Assembly (NCBI RefSeq): GCF_041821045.1
Contig: NZ_JBGUAW010000011.1
Location: 62,001-126,000 of the forward strand
Direction: 5' to 3'
DNA length: 64,000 bases
Origin: Thiohalorhabdus sp. Cl-TMA
Lineage (GTDB): Bacteria; Pseudomonadota; Gammaproteobacteria; Thiohalorhabdales; Thiohalorhabdaceae
A program made the position numbers and the translations under genes. This document shows, in pieces, positions 34,921-43,315 of this stretch (position 1 is its first letter; the number at the start of each line of letters is the position of its first letter). The notes under the pieces are model-generated. The model saw only the letters and a program-made list of their open reading frames with translations, was not told the DNA's origin and ran no database searches.

Positions 34921-35777
34921 CGGCCGCCACGGTCCACAACGAGGCAAGCGAATTCGTCTACCGCTTGCGCTGGCGGCCATGGGGACTGCGTCCCGGTGGC
35001 CACGTGGGCCAGCGGGCCGGCATGGGCCATCTCTTCCTCGGCTACGCGTCGCTGCTGGACCATCCCGACCCGCGGCGCCTGGACCTGCGGGCCAGCCTAC
35101 GGGACCCGTTCGGTACGCTATTCACGCGTACCTTCCGGCAACGGTCCGCCATCACCGTGATGGTCGTGGCCGATCTATCCTCCTCCATGCGCTTCGGGGA
35201 CAAGGCGACGTTCCTGCGCGGATTCGTGGACGCCACGGCCCGCTCGGCGGCCGCCTGTGGCGACGCGTTCGGATTCCTGGGAACGGGGGACCGCCTGGAA
35301 GACGCCCTCCACCTCCCGCCGAGCTTCCGCCGTGGCGCCGCCCAGCGGCTCAAGGGTCTGCTGGACAACGGCCCGCCGCTCGGAGAGACGGCCCAATCCC
35401 TGGAGGCTGCGGGGGCGCGCCTGCCCCGCCATCGCTCCCTGGTGCTCCTGGTATCCGATTTCCACTGGCCCGAAGACCGCCTCGAGCGCGTGCTCCAGGG
35501 GCTGTCGCGGCACGACGTGGTGCCGGTGGTGGTCTGGCACACCCGCGAATACACCGAGCTGCCCCGCTACGGACTGGTGGGCCTACAGGACCCGGAGAGC
35601 GGCCACCGCCGCATGCTGTTCATGCGGCCAGGGCTGGCGGAGCGGCTACGAGCCTCCTATCAGCGGCGGCGGCAGATACTGACGCGCGTCTTCACGCGCT
35701 TCGGCCGCAGGCCGTTCTTCAGCGGCGAACGCTTCGATCCCGATGCGCTTACCGACTACTTCCTGGGGACACCATGA
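34917..35777 (+). CDS. mxaS: MxaS, DUF58/VWA-type protein
   Basis: A 286-residue cytoplasmic protein of the DUF58 type with a complete MIDAS (VADLSSSMRFGDKATFL), then SLVLLVSDFHWPEDRLER. MxaS is needed for active methanol dehydrogenase in other methylotrophs, probably with MxaR. The start is inferred as TTG 34917, overlapping the mxaR stop by TTGA; there is no ATG before residue 44, so a rare start is likely. Ends in an ATGA overlap with mxaA. Confidence 0.9.
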   Translation: MTAATVHNEASEFVYRLRWRPWGLRPGGHVGQRAGMGHLFLGYASLLDHPDPRRLDLRASLRDPFGTLFTRTFRQRSAITVMVVADLSSSMRFGDKATFLRGFVDATARSAAACGDAFGFLGTGDRLEDALHLPPSFRRGAAQRLKGLLDNGPPLGETAQSLEAAGARLPRHRSLVLLVSDFHWPEDRLERVLQGLSRHDVVPVVVWHTREYTELPRYGLVGLQDPESGHRRMLFMRPGLAERLRASYQRRRQILTRVFTRFGRRPFFSGERFDPDALTDYFLGTP

Positions 35778-36685
35778 AGGCCCGGGGGCGAATTTGGGCA
35801 ATACCGCTGCTGGTCCTGGCCTCTGCATGGGCGCTGCCGGCCAACGCCGCCGGGATCGACCTCTCCGTTACCGAGCCGCGGTCCTACGGCCACGTGGCCG
35901 GCGACCGCATCGAGCGCCGGCTGCGTCTGCGGCTGCCTCCCGGATACCGCCTCGAGCGGACGTCCCTGCCCGCCACGGGCAAGGTCAACTACTGGCTGGA
36001 GCTCGCGGACATGGCGGTGGACGGCGGCGACCGGGGCGGTACGGCCCGGGTCACCCTCGGCTATCAGCTCTTCTACGCACCCCTTCAGGTGGTTCCCCGG
36101 CGCTTGCCCGCCTTCCGGATATCGGCGAGCAACGATGCCGGCGAGCGGCTGGAGGCGCGGGTACCGAGCTTCGATTTCACCATGTCGCCGCTCATAGCCC
36201 TCCGTCCCGAGGCGGAGTTCGGCGACCCGGAGAACGGGATCATGGCGGCGGACGAGCAGCCGGATCGGTTGCCGGTGGCAGAGCCGCGCCGGGGCGCGCT
36301 GACCGCTTTCGGCGTCTTCTCCCTGGCGCTCCTGCTCTGGGCCTGGGCGGCCGACCGCCTGCCGGGGCGCCGGCGCGGGCCCTTCGGGCGAGCGGTCCGA
36401 TCGCTGCGCCGACTTCGCGAATCGGACCGCGGGGCCACGGAGGCGGCCATGCGCACGCTCCACCGAGCCTTCGACGAAACGGCGGGGCATGCCGTATTCG
36501 CGGAGGACGTGGACGCATTCGTAACCACCCACCCGGCCTTCTCGGACCTGCATGACGACATCGCCGCCTTCTTCGAATCGTCGCGGCACCTGTTCTTCGC
36601 CGCGGACGACGGGCCCCGGGGCTACGAGCTCGACGAAGTGCGGGATCTGACGAGCCGCTGCCGCGCCCGCGAGCTGCGGACATGA
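35774..36685 (+). CDS. mxaA: MxaA, membrane-anchored assembly protein
   Basis: A 303-residue protein with a signal (LLVLASAWALPANA), a periplasmic beta domain up to about residue 170, a single membrane helix (GALTAFGVFSLALLLWAWAA), and a cytoplasmic helical tail (AAMRTLHRAFDETAGHAVF). MxaA is known to be required for calcium insertion in the methanol dehydrogenase of other species. The start is ATG 35774, an ATGA overlap with mxaS; it ends in another overlap with mxaC. Confidence 0.92.
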   Translation: MKARGRIWAIPLLVLASAWALPANAAGIDLSVTEPRSYGHVAGDRIERRLRLRLPPGYRLERTSLPATGKVNYWLELADMAVDGGDRGGTARVTLGYQLFYAPLQVVPRRLPAFRISASNDAGERLEARVPSFDFTMSPLIALRPEAEFGDPENGIMAADEQPDRLPVAEPRRGALTAFGVFSLALLLWAWAADRLPGRRRGPFGRAVRSLRRLRESDRGATEAAMRTLHRAFDETAGHAVFAEDVDAFVTTHPAFSDLHDDIAAFFESSRHLFFAADDGPRGYELDEVRDLTSRCRARELRT

Positions 36686-37668
36686 GCATGGGCTTCGAGC
36701 ATCCGTGGCTGCTGGCGGCGCTGCTGCTGGGGCTGCTGCCGTGGTGGCGCCTCCCCTTGCGGGAGCGGGAGCACGCCTGGACGGCCATGCTGCCCCGCGA
36801 CGGCCTCTCCCGGATCGTGGACTTCGGTCTCCGAGCCGCCGGCCTCCTGGCCGTGACCGCCCTGCTTCTGGGCCTGGGCGGACCGTACCTGGGCCAGCAA
36901 ACGGTGGAGCGCATCACACGCGGCGCCCATATCGTGCTCACGCTGGACCGCAGCCGGAGCATGGACCAGACCTTCGCGGGCAGCAATCCGCAGGGCGGCG
37001 AGGAATCCAAGAGCGATACGGCGCGCCGGCTGCTTTCCGCCTTCATCGAGCGCCGCGAGCACGACCTGTTCGGCGTGGTGACCTTCAGCACCCGGCCCAT
37101 GCCGGTACTGCCGCTCACCGACGACCAGGCGGCCGTGCGCGCCGCCGTGCGGGCCGCGGCCACCCCAGGGCTCGCCTTCACCAACGTGGCCCTGGGCCTC
37201 CAGAGCGCGCTTTCCTATTTCGAGGATTCCCGGCCCAGCGCCTCTCGGGCCGTGGTGCTCCTCTCCGACGGCGCCGCGGAGATCGACTTCAGCAGCGCCG
37301 CCCGGCTGCGCACGCTCTTCGCGCGCGACAACGTCGCGCTCTACTGGATCTTCCTGCGCACTGAGGGCAGCCCCGGCCTGGAGCCGCATCCCGGAGCGCC
37401 GGGCAGCGATAAGGCCGAGGTGCTTCCGGAGCAGAAGCTGCACCGCTTCTTCAAGAGCCTGGACACCCCATACCACGCCTACGAGGCGGAGAACCCGGAG
37501 GCCCTGGCCCGGGCCATCGAGGATATCGGCCGCCTGGAATCGCAGCCGCTGGTCTACGAGCAGCGCATTCCCCGTCAGGATCTCAGCGGCTTGTTCTTCG
37601 GGCTCGCCGGGGCGCTGCTGCTGTTGCTGGTGGCCGCCAAAGCCATGCAAAGGGAGCTGGTGGCATGA
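36682..37668 (+). CDS. mxaC: MxaC, VWA-domain membrane protein
   Basis: A 328-residue protein with an N-terminal helix (HPWLLAALLLGLLPWW), a second helix at about residues 51-71, a VWA domain facing the periplasm with MIDAS LDRSRSMDQT and SRAVVLLSDGAAEIDF, and a C-terminal helix (GLFFGLAGALLLLLVA). BatA-like; part of the calcium-insertion set with MxaA, K and L. Starts ATG 36682 in a 4-base overlap with mxaA. Confidence 0.92.
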   Translation: MSMGFEHPWLLAALLLGLLPWWRLPLREREHAWTAMLPRDGLSRIVDFGLRAAGLLAVTALLLGLGGPYLGQQTVERITRGAHIVLTLDRSRSMDQTFAGSNPQGGEESKSDTARRLLSAFIERREHDLFGVVTFSTRPMPVLPLTDDQAAVRAAVRAAATPGLAFTNVALGLQSALSYFEDSRPSASRAVVLLSDGAAEIDFSSAARLRTLFARDNVALYWIFLRTEGSPGLEPHPGAPGSDKAEVLPEQKLHRFFKSLDTPYHAYEAENPEALARAIEDIGRLESQPLVYEQRIPRQDLSGLFFGLAGALLLLLVAAKAMQRELVA

Positions 37669-38243
37669 CCATTCGACGGATATTGCGCTCCGCCGCTCTG
37701 GCCGTGGCCCTGGCAGCGGCGGGGATCTCCGCCTGGCAAGGCTGGCAATGGCTGCATAACGCCCATCAGAACGAGCGCATCCGGAAGGTCCTCGCCCATG
37801 CGGATGTGCGGATCACCCCGGAGGCGCCCCTGGCGGTCCTGTTCGCGCGGGGCTATGGCGAAGGCGAGCTCGAGCGCTATCGCGAGGCCCGCTCCGCCTA
37901 TCAGACCATCTGGATCCGAACAGACGGCGGCCGCCGGGGGGATCCCCGCGATTACGCCGTACGGGCGCGCTACAACCTCGCCAACCTCTATCTGCGGCGC
38001 GCCACGGAACGGGCCCGCAACGGCGAGGTGGACGGCGCCCGCACCATGGCCGAGCTCGCCAAGGAGGCGTACCGGGACGCCCTGCGGGCGCGGCCCGCCT
38101 ACTGGGCCGCCAAGCGCAACTTCGAGGCCGCTCAACGGCTGGTGCGCGATCTGCCGAACAGCCAGGGCACCCCGGAGGAGGGCGCGGAGCCCAAAGAGGA
38201 CGTCTGGTCGCAGATGCCGGGATTCCCGCGGGGGGAGCCGTGA
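37665..38243 (+). CDS. mxaK: MxaK, TPR-like membrane protein
   Basis: A 192-residue protein with an N-terminal membrane helix (AALAVALAAAGISAWQGWQW), then helical TPR-like repeats (ARYNLANLYLRRATERARNG, then AKEAYRDALRARPAYWAAKR) in the periplasm. MxaK is part of the assembly machinery; BatB/C/D-type systems use similar TPR partners with VWA proteins. Overlaps both neighbours by four bases. Confidence 0.9.
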   Translation: MTIRRILRSAALAVALAAAGISAWQGWQWLHNAHQNERIRKVLAHADVRITPEAPLAVLFARGYGEGELERYREARSAYQTIWIRTDGGRRGDPRDYAVRARYNLANLYLRRATERARNGEVDGARTMAELAKEAYRDALRARPAYWAAKRNFEAAQRLVRDLPNSQGTPEEGAEPKEDVWSQMPGFPRGEP

Positions 38244-39316
38244 GCCTCCGCAGCACCTTCACCGATATCCGCTTATGGCTGCTGCTCGCCGCCCTCCTGC
38301 TGGCACTCGCCACCTTCCTGGTGCCCCGCTGGCCCATGCGCCAGCCGGTCTACAGCACGCTGTTCGTGGTCGACATCACCCGCAGCATGAACGTGGCGGA
38401 TTACCGCGTCGCCGGCGAATCCGTCACCAGACTGGAGCGTGCCAAGCAGGCCGTGGCCCAGGCCGTATCGCGCCTGCCCTGCGGCTCGCGGGCGGGGCTG
38501 GCGCTGTTCACCGAGCGCACCATCAACATCACGCTCATGCCGGTGGAGGTATGCGGCAGCTTCAACAGCCTCCAGGCCAGCATCGAGCAGATCGACTGGC
38601 GCATGGCCTGGGCCGCGGACAGCAACATCAACCGGGGCCTGTACTACGGCATACAGCTCGTGCGGGACCTGCGCGGCCAGCCGGCCGTCGACGAGCGTAC
38701 CGCGCTGGTGCTCCTCACCGACGGCCATGAGGCGCCCCCGGTGAACCCGCGTTACGAGCCCGACCCCGCCGAGCTGGTTCCCGGCAAGAAGCCCGATGCC
38801 CTCGGCGCCCCGCCGCCGGACGCCCCCCCGCTCCACGGCGTGCTCGTGGGCGTGGGGGGATATGAGCCGGCCCCGATCCCCAAATTCAACGCCCAGGGCG
38901 AGCGCATCGGCGTCTACGGCCCGGACGACGTGCAGCAGTCCTCCAAGTTCGGCCAGCCGAAAAACCCCGAGGAGATCGAGGGCTACGTGCCCCGCAACGC
39001 GCCCTGGGGACGGCACAAGAAGACCGGCAGCGAGCACCTCTCCGCGGTGCGCGAGAGCCATCTGCAGTCCCTGGCGGCAAAGGCCGGCTTCGAGTACCTG
39101 CACCTGGAAGACCACGCCGCGCTCTATCAGGCGCTGACCCCCACCGATTGGGCGGACCTCCGCATGCGGCGCACCGATATCCGCTGGCTGCCCGCCGCGG
39201 CCGCGTTGTCGGCCCTGATCCTGGTCTACGTCCTGACCATTTTCGGCGACCTGCAACGCGCACGACTCTTCACAGCACACAAATCCCGCGTTTCGCGAAA
39301 GGAAAGGAGCAACTGA
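38240..39316 (+). CDS. mxaL: MxaL, VWA-domain membrane protein
   Basis: A 358-residue protein with an N-terminal helix (LLLAALLLALATFLVP), a VWA domain with a MIDAS of the D-x-T-x-S form (FVVDITRSMNVADY) and LVLLTDGHEAPP, and a C-terminal helix (WLPAAAALSALILVYVLTIF). The start is GTG 38240 (GTGA overlap with mxaK) after GGGGGAG. With MxaC it gives two membrane VWA proteins that may form a heteromeric calcium-loading complex. Confidence 0.92.
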   Translation: MSLRSTFTDIRLWLLLAALLLALATFLVPRWPMRQPVYSTLFVVDITRSMNVADYRVAGESVTRLERAKQAVAQAVSRLPCGSRAGLALFTERTINITLMPVEVCGSFNSLQASIEQIDWRMAWAADSNINRGLYYGIQLVRDLRGQPAVDERTALVLLTDGHEAPPVNPRYEPDPAELVPGKKPDALGAPPPDAPPLHGVLVGVGGYEPAPIPKFNAQGERIGVYGPDDVQQSSKFGQPKNPEEIEGYVPRNAPWGRHKKTGSEHLSAVRESHLQSLAAKAGFEYLHLEDHAALYQALTPTDWADLRMRRTDIRWLPAAAALSALILVYVLTIFGDLQRARLFTAHKSRVSRKERSN

Positions 39317-39840
39317 TGAAGTCACTCGTCCGCACTCTGGGCATCCTCCTCCTGCTGCCGGCCGTGGCCCTGGCCCATGGTCCGACGCCGCAGAAGGCCC
39401 GGGAGCAGATTCACATCGATGCCGCACCGGGGGCGGTCTGGGAGGTTCTGGGAGATCTTTCCTCCCTGGCGGACTGGCAGCCGCGGCTGAAGGCCGTGCA
39501 AGTGGAAGGCAGCGGCAAGCAAGCCAAACGGGTGCTGGTTTTCAATGACGGCGGCACGATCACAGAGGGCATGGACGAGTACGACCCCGAGCGGCACTAC
39601 ATGGGCTACCGGCTCTCGAAGGAGGACCCCGAGGTGTTTCCGGTGAGCTTCTATACCGCGACGCTGGAGGTGAAGCCCGATGGCAACGGCAGCAAGGTGG
39701 AATGGATCGCGCGCTTCTACCGGGGCGATACGGGCAACTTCCCAGAGGAGGGGCAGACCGACGAGGCCGCCCAGAAGGCCATGCACGGGTTCTTCCAGGA
39801 TGGGCTGAAGGGCCTCAAGGCCGAGGTGGAGGGCGGGTGA
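39316..39840 (+). CDS. mxaD: MxaD, periplasmic SRPBCC-fold protein
   Basis: A 174-residue exported protein: signal TLGILLLLPAVALAHG, then a START/polyketide-cyclase-like fold (IHIDAAPGAVWEVLGDLSSL, VEWIARFYRGDTGNF). In Methylorubrum a homologue helps electron transfer between methanol dehydrogenase and cytochrome cL. ATG 39316 shares one base with the mxaL stop (TGATG), after AAAGGAGC. Confidence 0.9.
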   Translation: MKSLVRTLGILLLLPAVALAHGPTPQKAREQIHIDAAPGAVWEVLGDLSSLADWQPRLKAVQVEGSGKQAKRVLVFNDGGTITEGMDEYDPERHYMGYRLSKEDPEVFPVSFYTATLEVKPDGNGSKVEWIARFYRGDTGNFPEEGQTDEAAQKAMHGFFQDGLKGLKAEVEGG

Positions 39841-40799
39841 TGCGCCCTACCCGCCCCCTCGCGGCCCTGGCGGCGGCGCTTCTGGGCGCCCTGACCGCCT
39901 GCGCGCCGGAGCCGCCCGACTCCGCCAAGGCCTGGATGACCGTCCAGGGCGATGATGCCGTGCAGGTGCTCGACCCCGCCAGCAGCAGCCGCGTCGCCCG
40001 CATCAGCGTCCCGGAGGGTCCCGTGGGGATCGCGGTGGGCGAGCGGCGCGTCTACGTGAGCCATCCGGAAACCAGCCGGGTGAGCGTGATCGACAAGGAA
40101 GCGCGCCGGGTGACCGACGTCTGGCGGGTGGGCAGCGAGCCGTTCGGCGTCGCCCTGGCCGGCGAGGCGGGGCGGCTCTACGTCACCGATTGGGCCATGG
40201 ACCGCGTGCATGTCCTCGACGCCGCCGACGGCCACCTGATCGCCCAGATCGGCGTCGGGAAGGAGCCCGCGGGGGCCGCGGTGACGCCGGACGGATCGCG
40301 GCTGCTGGTGGCCAACCGGGAAGGCGACAGCCTTTCGGTCATCGACACCGCCGGTAACGCCCGTGTGCGCGAGGTGCCGGTAGGTCACGCGCCCTTCGCC
40401 GTTCTGGCCGGCCCGGAGGGCAGGCGGGCCTTCGTCGCCAACGTGCGCAGCGACGACGTCCATGTGGTCGACATCGCCGCGGGCACCACCGAGCAGCGGA
40501 TTAGCACCGGCATCTTCCCCTATGGACTCGCCCTGGCCGACGGCGGCCGCACGCTGCTGGTAACCGAGCAGCGCGCCGGGACGCTGGCCCGCTTCGAGGT
40601 GGCCAGCGGCGCCCTCATCGACCGGATCGAGGTGGGCGGCCAGCCCGACGGCATCGCCGTGGACGCGGCCACGCACCGCGCGGTGGTGGCCAACTGGCTG
40701 GACGATACGGTCTCGGTGGTGGATCTGGATCGGGGGAAGCAGACCGCGACCATTGAGGTGGGGGCCGGACCCCGCGGCTTCGGGCGGTTCATGGAATGA
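39840..40799 (+). CDS. YVTN-type beta-propeller lipoprotein at the end of the mxa operon
   Basis: A 319-residue lipoprotein (lipobox LGALTAC) made of YVTN-like blades, for example VPEGPVGIAVGERRVYVSHP, GSEPFGVALAGEAGRLYVTD, GKEPAGAAVTPDGSRLLVAN and GGQPDGIAVDAATHRAVVAN. Beta-propellers of this kind often sit beside PQQ alcohol dehydrogenase genes. Its start overlaps the mxaD stop (TGATG), so it is co-translated with the mxa set. A role in cofactor delivery, cytochrome docking or substrate sensing is possible; nothing in the sequence decides. Confidence 0.85.
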   Translation: MRPTRPLAALAAALLGALTACAPEPPDSAKAWMTVQGDDAVQVLDPASSSRVARISVPEGPVGIAVGERRVYVSHPETSRVSVIDKEARRVTDVWRVGSEPFGVALAGEAGRLYVTDWAMDRVHVLDAADGHLIAQIGVGKEPAGAAVTPDGSRLLVANREGDSLSVIDTAGNARVREVPVGHAPFAVLAGPEGRRAFVANVRSDDVHVVDIAAGTTEQRISTGIFPYGLALADGGRTLLVTEQRAGTLARFEVASGALIDRIEVGGQPDGIAVDAATHRAVVANWLDDTVSVVDLDRGKQTATIEVGAGPRGFGRFME

Positions 40800-40864
40800 G
40801 CATGCGCCCTGTGGGGCCGGAGCGGTTCCGAAACGTTTCCGAGGCCCATCGCTCCCGCCTTTCA

Positions 40865-41107
40865 TCAGGCCCCGGACAGGGGCGGTTCCCTGCCGCCGTG
40901 GAACAGCCGCAGCTCCCATCGACCGGTGGCGTCCTCCCGGCGCAGGATGTAGATTGCCCCACCCCGTACCCGGACCTTGAGGTACAGATGGCCGCTGCCC
41001 GGCCAATGGTCGAGCATGGCTTCGATCTCCTGGCGGTGGCCGCTCAGGTAGAAAGCCCGCGGCTCTTCTCCGGAGCTTCCGCCGGGCTCGACGGTGACCT
41101 CCAGCAT
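40865..41107 (-). CDS. Small hypothetical protein, 80 residues
   Basis: A short protein with beta-rich look (MLEVTVEPGG; FYLSGHRQEIEAMLDHWPGSG; YLKVRVRGGAIYILRRED). No signal or membrane segment. It starts 12 bases after the HAD gene on the same strand. I do not recognise a family; the regular codon pattern and tight spacing make it likely to be real. Confidence 0.5.
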   Translation of the reverse strand: MLEVTVEPGGSSGEEPRAFYLSGHRQEIEAMLDHWPGSGHLYLKVRVRGGAIYILRREDATGRWELRLFHGGREPPLSGA

Positions 41108-41119
41108 GATTCCGCCAGG

Positions 41120-41752
41120 CTACCGGTCCTTCCCGCCGCCCGCATTCGCCCGAACCGCTTCCAGGGCCTGCTCGACCGCGGCCCGCTCTTCGTACATGCG
41201 GGCCTGTAAGCCCCTGGAGCGGGCCCGCTCCACATGGCCCGAAGCGTCATCAATGAACAGGACGCGACCGGGGTCGACACCCAGATCCGCCACCACGTCG
41301 TCGAACAGGGTGGGATCCTGCTTGCCCTTGCCCATTCGGTAGCTGTTGTAGACGCGGTCGAATTCCGCCAGGAAACCGTCACGGCGATCGAGACGCTGCA
41401 GCCAGTCGGTCTGGTCGGTGAGCAGACCCACCCGGATGCCGGCCTCCCGAAGCCGGCGCACCCATGCCAGCATCCAGGACCGGAGCCGGAAGCGGGGAAG
41501 CACGGCATCCGCTCCCTCCAGCGGCTCCACCCACAGACCGGTACGCTCACCCAGGATCCGCCAGAAGTCGGCCTCGCTTCCGGTCCCCGTCACGTAACCG
41601 GAATCGTACACGGCGTCGGTGGAATGGCTCGTCACCTGCTCGGGATCGAGACCATGATGCCGGGCCAGGGCCTGAAGTCCCGCCTTCAGGCCCTCGTCGG
41701 CCACCACCCCTCCGTAGTCGAGGAGCACCCATTCGATGGCTGCCTGCTGCAC
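41120..41752 (-). CDS. HAD-superfamily hydrolase (HAD-IA type)
   Basis: A 210-residue enzyme with motif I LLDYGGVVADEG (D-x-G form, as in DFGGVL proteins), motif II GLLTDQTDWL, motif III Lys in MGKGKQDPTLF, and motif IV VLFIDDASGHV. This set resembles epoxide-hydrolase-N/YihX-type phosphatases; the D+2 residue of motif I is Gly, which is common in that subgroup and may mean altered chemistry. The start is GTG 41752 with AGGGGGA upstream. Substrate unknown. Confidence 0.85.
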   Translation of the reverse strand: MQQAAIEWVLLDYGGVVADEGLKAGLQALARHHGLDPEQVTSHSTDAVYDSGYVTGTGSEADFWRILGERTGLWVEPLEGADAVLPRFRLRSWMLAWVRRLREAGIRVGLLTDQTDWLQRLDRRDGFLAEFDRVYNSYRMGKGKQDPTLFDDVVADLGVDPGRVLFIDDASGHVERARSRGLQARMYEERAAVEQALEAVRANAGGGKDR

Positions 41753-41862
41753 TGGATCCCCCTGTGGTCAGGTTCTGGGAACAGGATCCAACAAACGGAC
41801 GGCGCCACCAAGTGCACCACCGGCGGGAAAGGGGCATCGGGCCGTATACGATCGGCCGGACC

Positions 41863-43086
41863 CTACTGGAAGTCCTTGGTATAGGTGATCTGGTAGGCGG
41901 TGGCGTTGTTCTCCCCGAACACGGCGTTCTTCATGCGCTGCTCGAAGCGGAAGGCCCGGAGCTTGAGGATTCCGCCCTGACCGAGGGGTACCCCCAGCTT
42001 CATCCCGTAGGTCGTGGACCGGAGCCTCGCCAGACGGTTGTCAGCGCTCACGTAGCGCGGCACGGACTCCCCCGTGGCGAGGTTCCGCACATAGAAATCC
42101 GCCGCGGTCTGCCGGTAGTAGCGCCCGAAGGGCTCCAGGAAGAAGCGCTCGGAGCCGAGCTGATAGCGATAGCGCAGATTGACGGTATGGGAGTCGATTC
42201 CCCAGCCGTCGGTGTAGTACCGGTAGTCGAGGGCGAGGGTATCCCGATCCGCGCGCAGCTCGTGGACCAGACTGGCGAAGAGCCCCTTGCGCCTGCGCTC
42301 GGTGGGCCGACTCTCGTAGATCCGGGTGAGCTCGATGTCATTCTCGTTGGCGACGCTCACCACCTTGTAGGGGTCGGTGTGGTAGCCCTCGGAGACCGTG
42401 TAGAACAGGTTGAGCTGCATGAGGGTCTTGGGGTTCACGGCGTGGGTGATGCCGATCACCCCGTCAAGGGTCTCGCGCCGGCCCTCCCCCGCGAAGTCTT
42501 CATCGGCGGTATCGCTGCCCGGTACGGGGGTGCGACCGTCCAGCTGCGCGATCTTGTCCGTGGAGCCGCCGAAGGCCAGGGAGAGGGTGGTCTGCTTGTT
42601 GAAGAAATCCTTCTCCGCGGTGATCCCCCCGCCCAGCGCCTCGTAGTCGCTCTCCACGGAGACGTAGGCATTGGGCCGGACCCGGAAGGTCCGCCAGAAA
42701 TCGTGCGTCCACGCCATGTCCACCGCCAGCCGGGTATCCTCGAAAGGCGCCAGCGCCTTCGCCTCCCCCGAGGTGGTGAAGCCGGCTCCGGAGGTCCCGG
42801 TTACCGTGGTCACGCTGGAGGTCTGGACGGCGCCGGTGTGCGTGGAGCCGGTCATGGTATCCAGCACCACCCCCAGCTTGATGGAGTCCCGATCGCTCAT
42901 GTCGCCGCGCACGTCGATCATGTACGACTCCACGTCGACGCGGTCCTCCTCGCTGTAGCTGAGGTAGGACGCATCCACCGACCAGTTGTTGCCGTAGACC
43001 TCGGCGGATTCCGCGTTCTGCCCGAGCAGGCTGGCGGTGGCCGCGGCGAGCAGCCCGCCGATGGATTTCGATCTAGTTGCAGCCAC
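41863..43086 (-). CDS. DUF3570 outer-membrane beta-barrel protein
   Basis: A protein of about 407 residues with a signal (SIGGLLAAATASLLGQNAESA), followed by alternating aromatic strands (VDASYLSYSEEDRVDVESYM, DTLALDYRYYTDGWGIDSH) and a final strand ending in Phe-Gln. DUF3570 proteins are predicted outer-membrane barrels and nearly always follow a DUF4266 gene, as here. The start is uncertain; GTG 43086 overlaps the end of the DUF4266 gene by 14 bases and begins the signal; GTG 43092 is an alternative. Confidence 0.85.
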   Translation of the reverse strand: MAATRSKSIGGLLAAATASLLGQNAESAEVYGNNWSVDASYLSYSEEDRVDVESYMIDVRGDMSDRDSIKLGVVLDTMTGSTHTGAVQTSSVTTVTGTSGAGFTTSGEAKALAPFEDTRLAVDMAWTHDFWRTFRVRPNAYVSVESDYEALGGGITAEKDFFNKQTTLSLAFGGSTDKIAQLDGRTPVPGSDTADEDFAGEGRRETLDGVIGITHAVNPKTLMQLNLFYTVSEGYHTDPYKVVSVANENDIELTRIYESRPTERRRKGLFASLVHELRADRDTLALDYRYYTDGWGIDSHTVNLRYRYQLGSERFFLEPFGRYYRQTAADFYVRNLATGESVPRYVSADNRLARLRSTTYGMKLGVPLGQGGILKLRAFRFEQRMKNAVFGENNATAYQITYTKDFQ

Positions 43087-43315
43087 AGCCACCCGCCCCC
43101 ACTCCGGAGCCGCCCGTGGACGCCTCCTTGCTGAAATAGGTGTGCTCATCCACATAGGCATCCACCGGGTCGCCCCCGAGGCGCATGGATTCCTCGGCCA
43201 GCGTGCCGCGCTCCCAGGCCTTGACCTTGCGGAAGTCCATCGGGCCGTTGTTGGCGCAGGCGCTCAGGAGCAGAGCCGCCAGTAGCGGCAGGACCGTGCG
43301 ACGCGCCCCCCTCAT
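43073..43315 (-). CDS. DUF4266 lipoprotein with C-terminal Cys-Gly-Cys tail
   Basis: An 80-residue lipoprotein: signal LLAALLLSAC (Cys20), then the family block KAWERGTLAEESMRLGGDPV, DEHTYFSKEAS and the glycine-rich end GGSGVGAGGCGCN. The last residues (Cys-Gly-Cys-Asn) are a striking conserved tail and could bind metal or be a redox disulfide; a thioredoxin-like gene sits directly upstream. It overlaps tlpA by ATGA and the DUF3570 gene at its end. Confidence 0.88.
   Translation of the reverse strand: MRGARRTVLPLLAALLLSACANNGPMDFRKVKAWERGTLAEESMRLGGDPVDAYVDEHTYFSKEASTGGSGVGAGGCGCN

Noticed and set aside
34754-35773. N-terminal extension of mxaA by 340 codons
   Set aside because: The frame runs through mxaS in another frame and is low-complexity; the signal peptide starts at ATG 35774 in an ATGA overlap.
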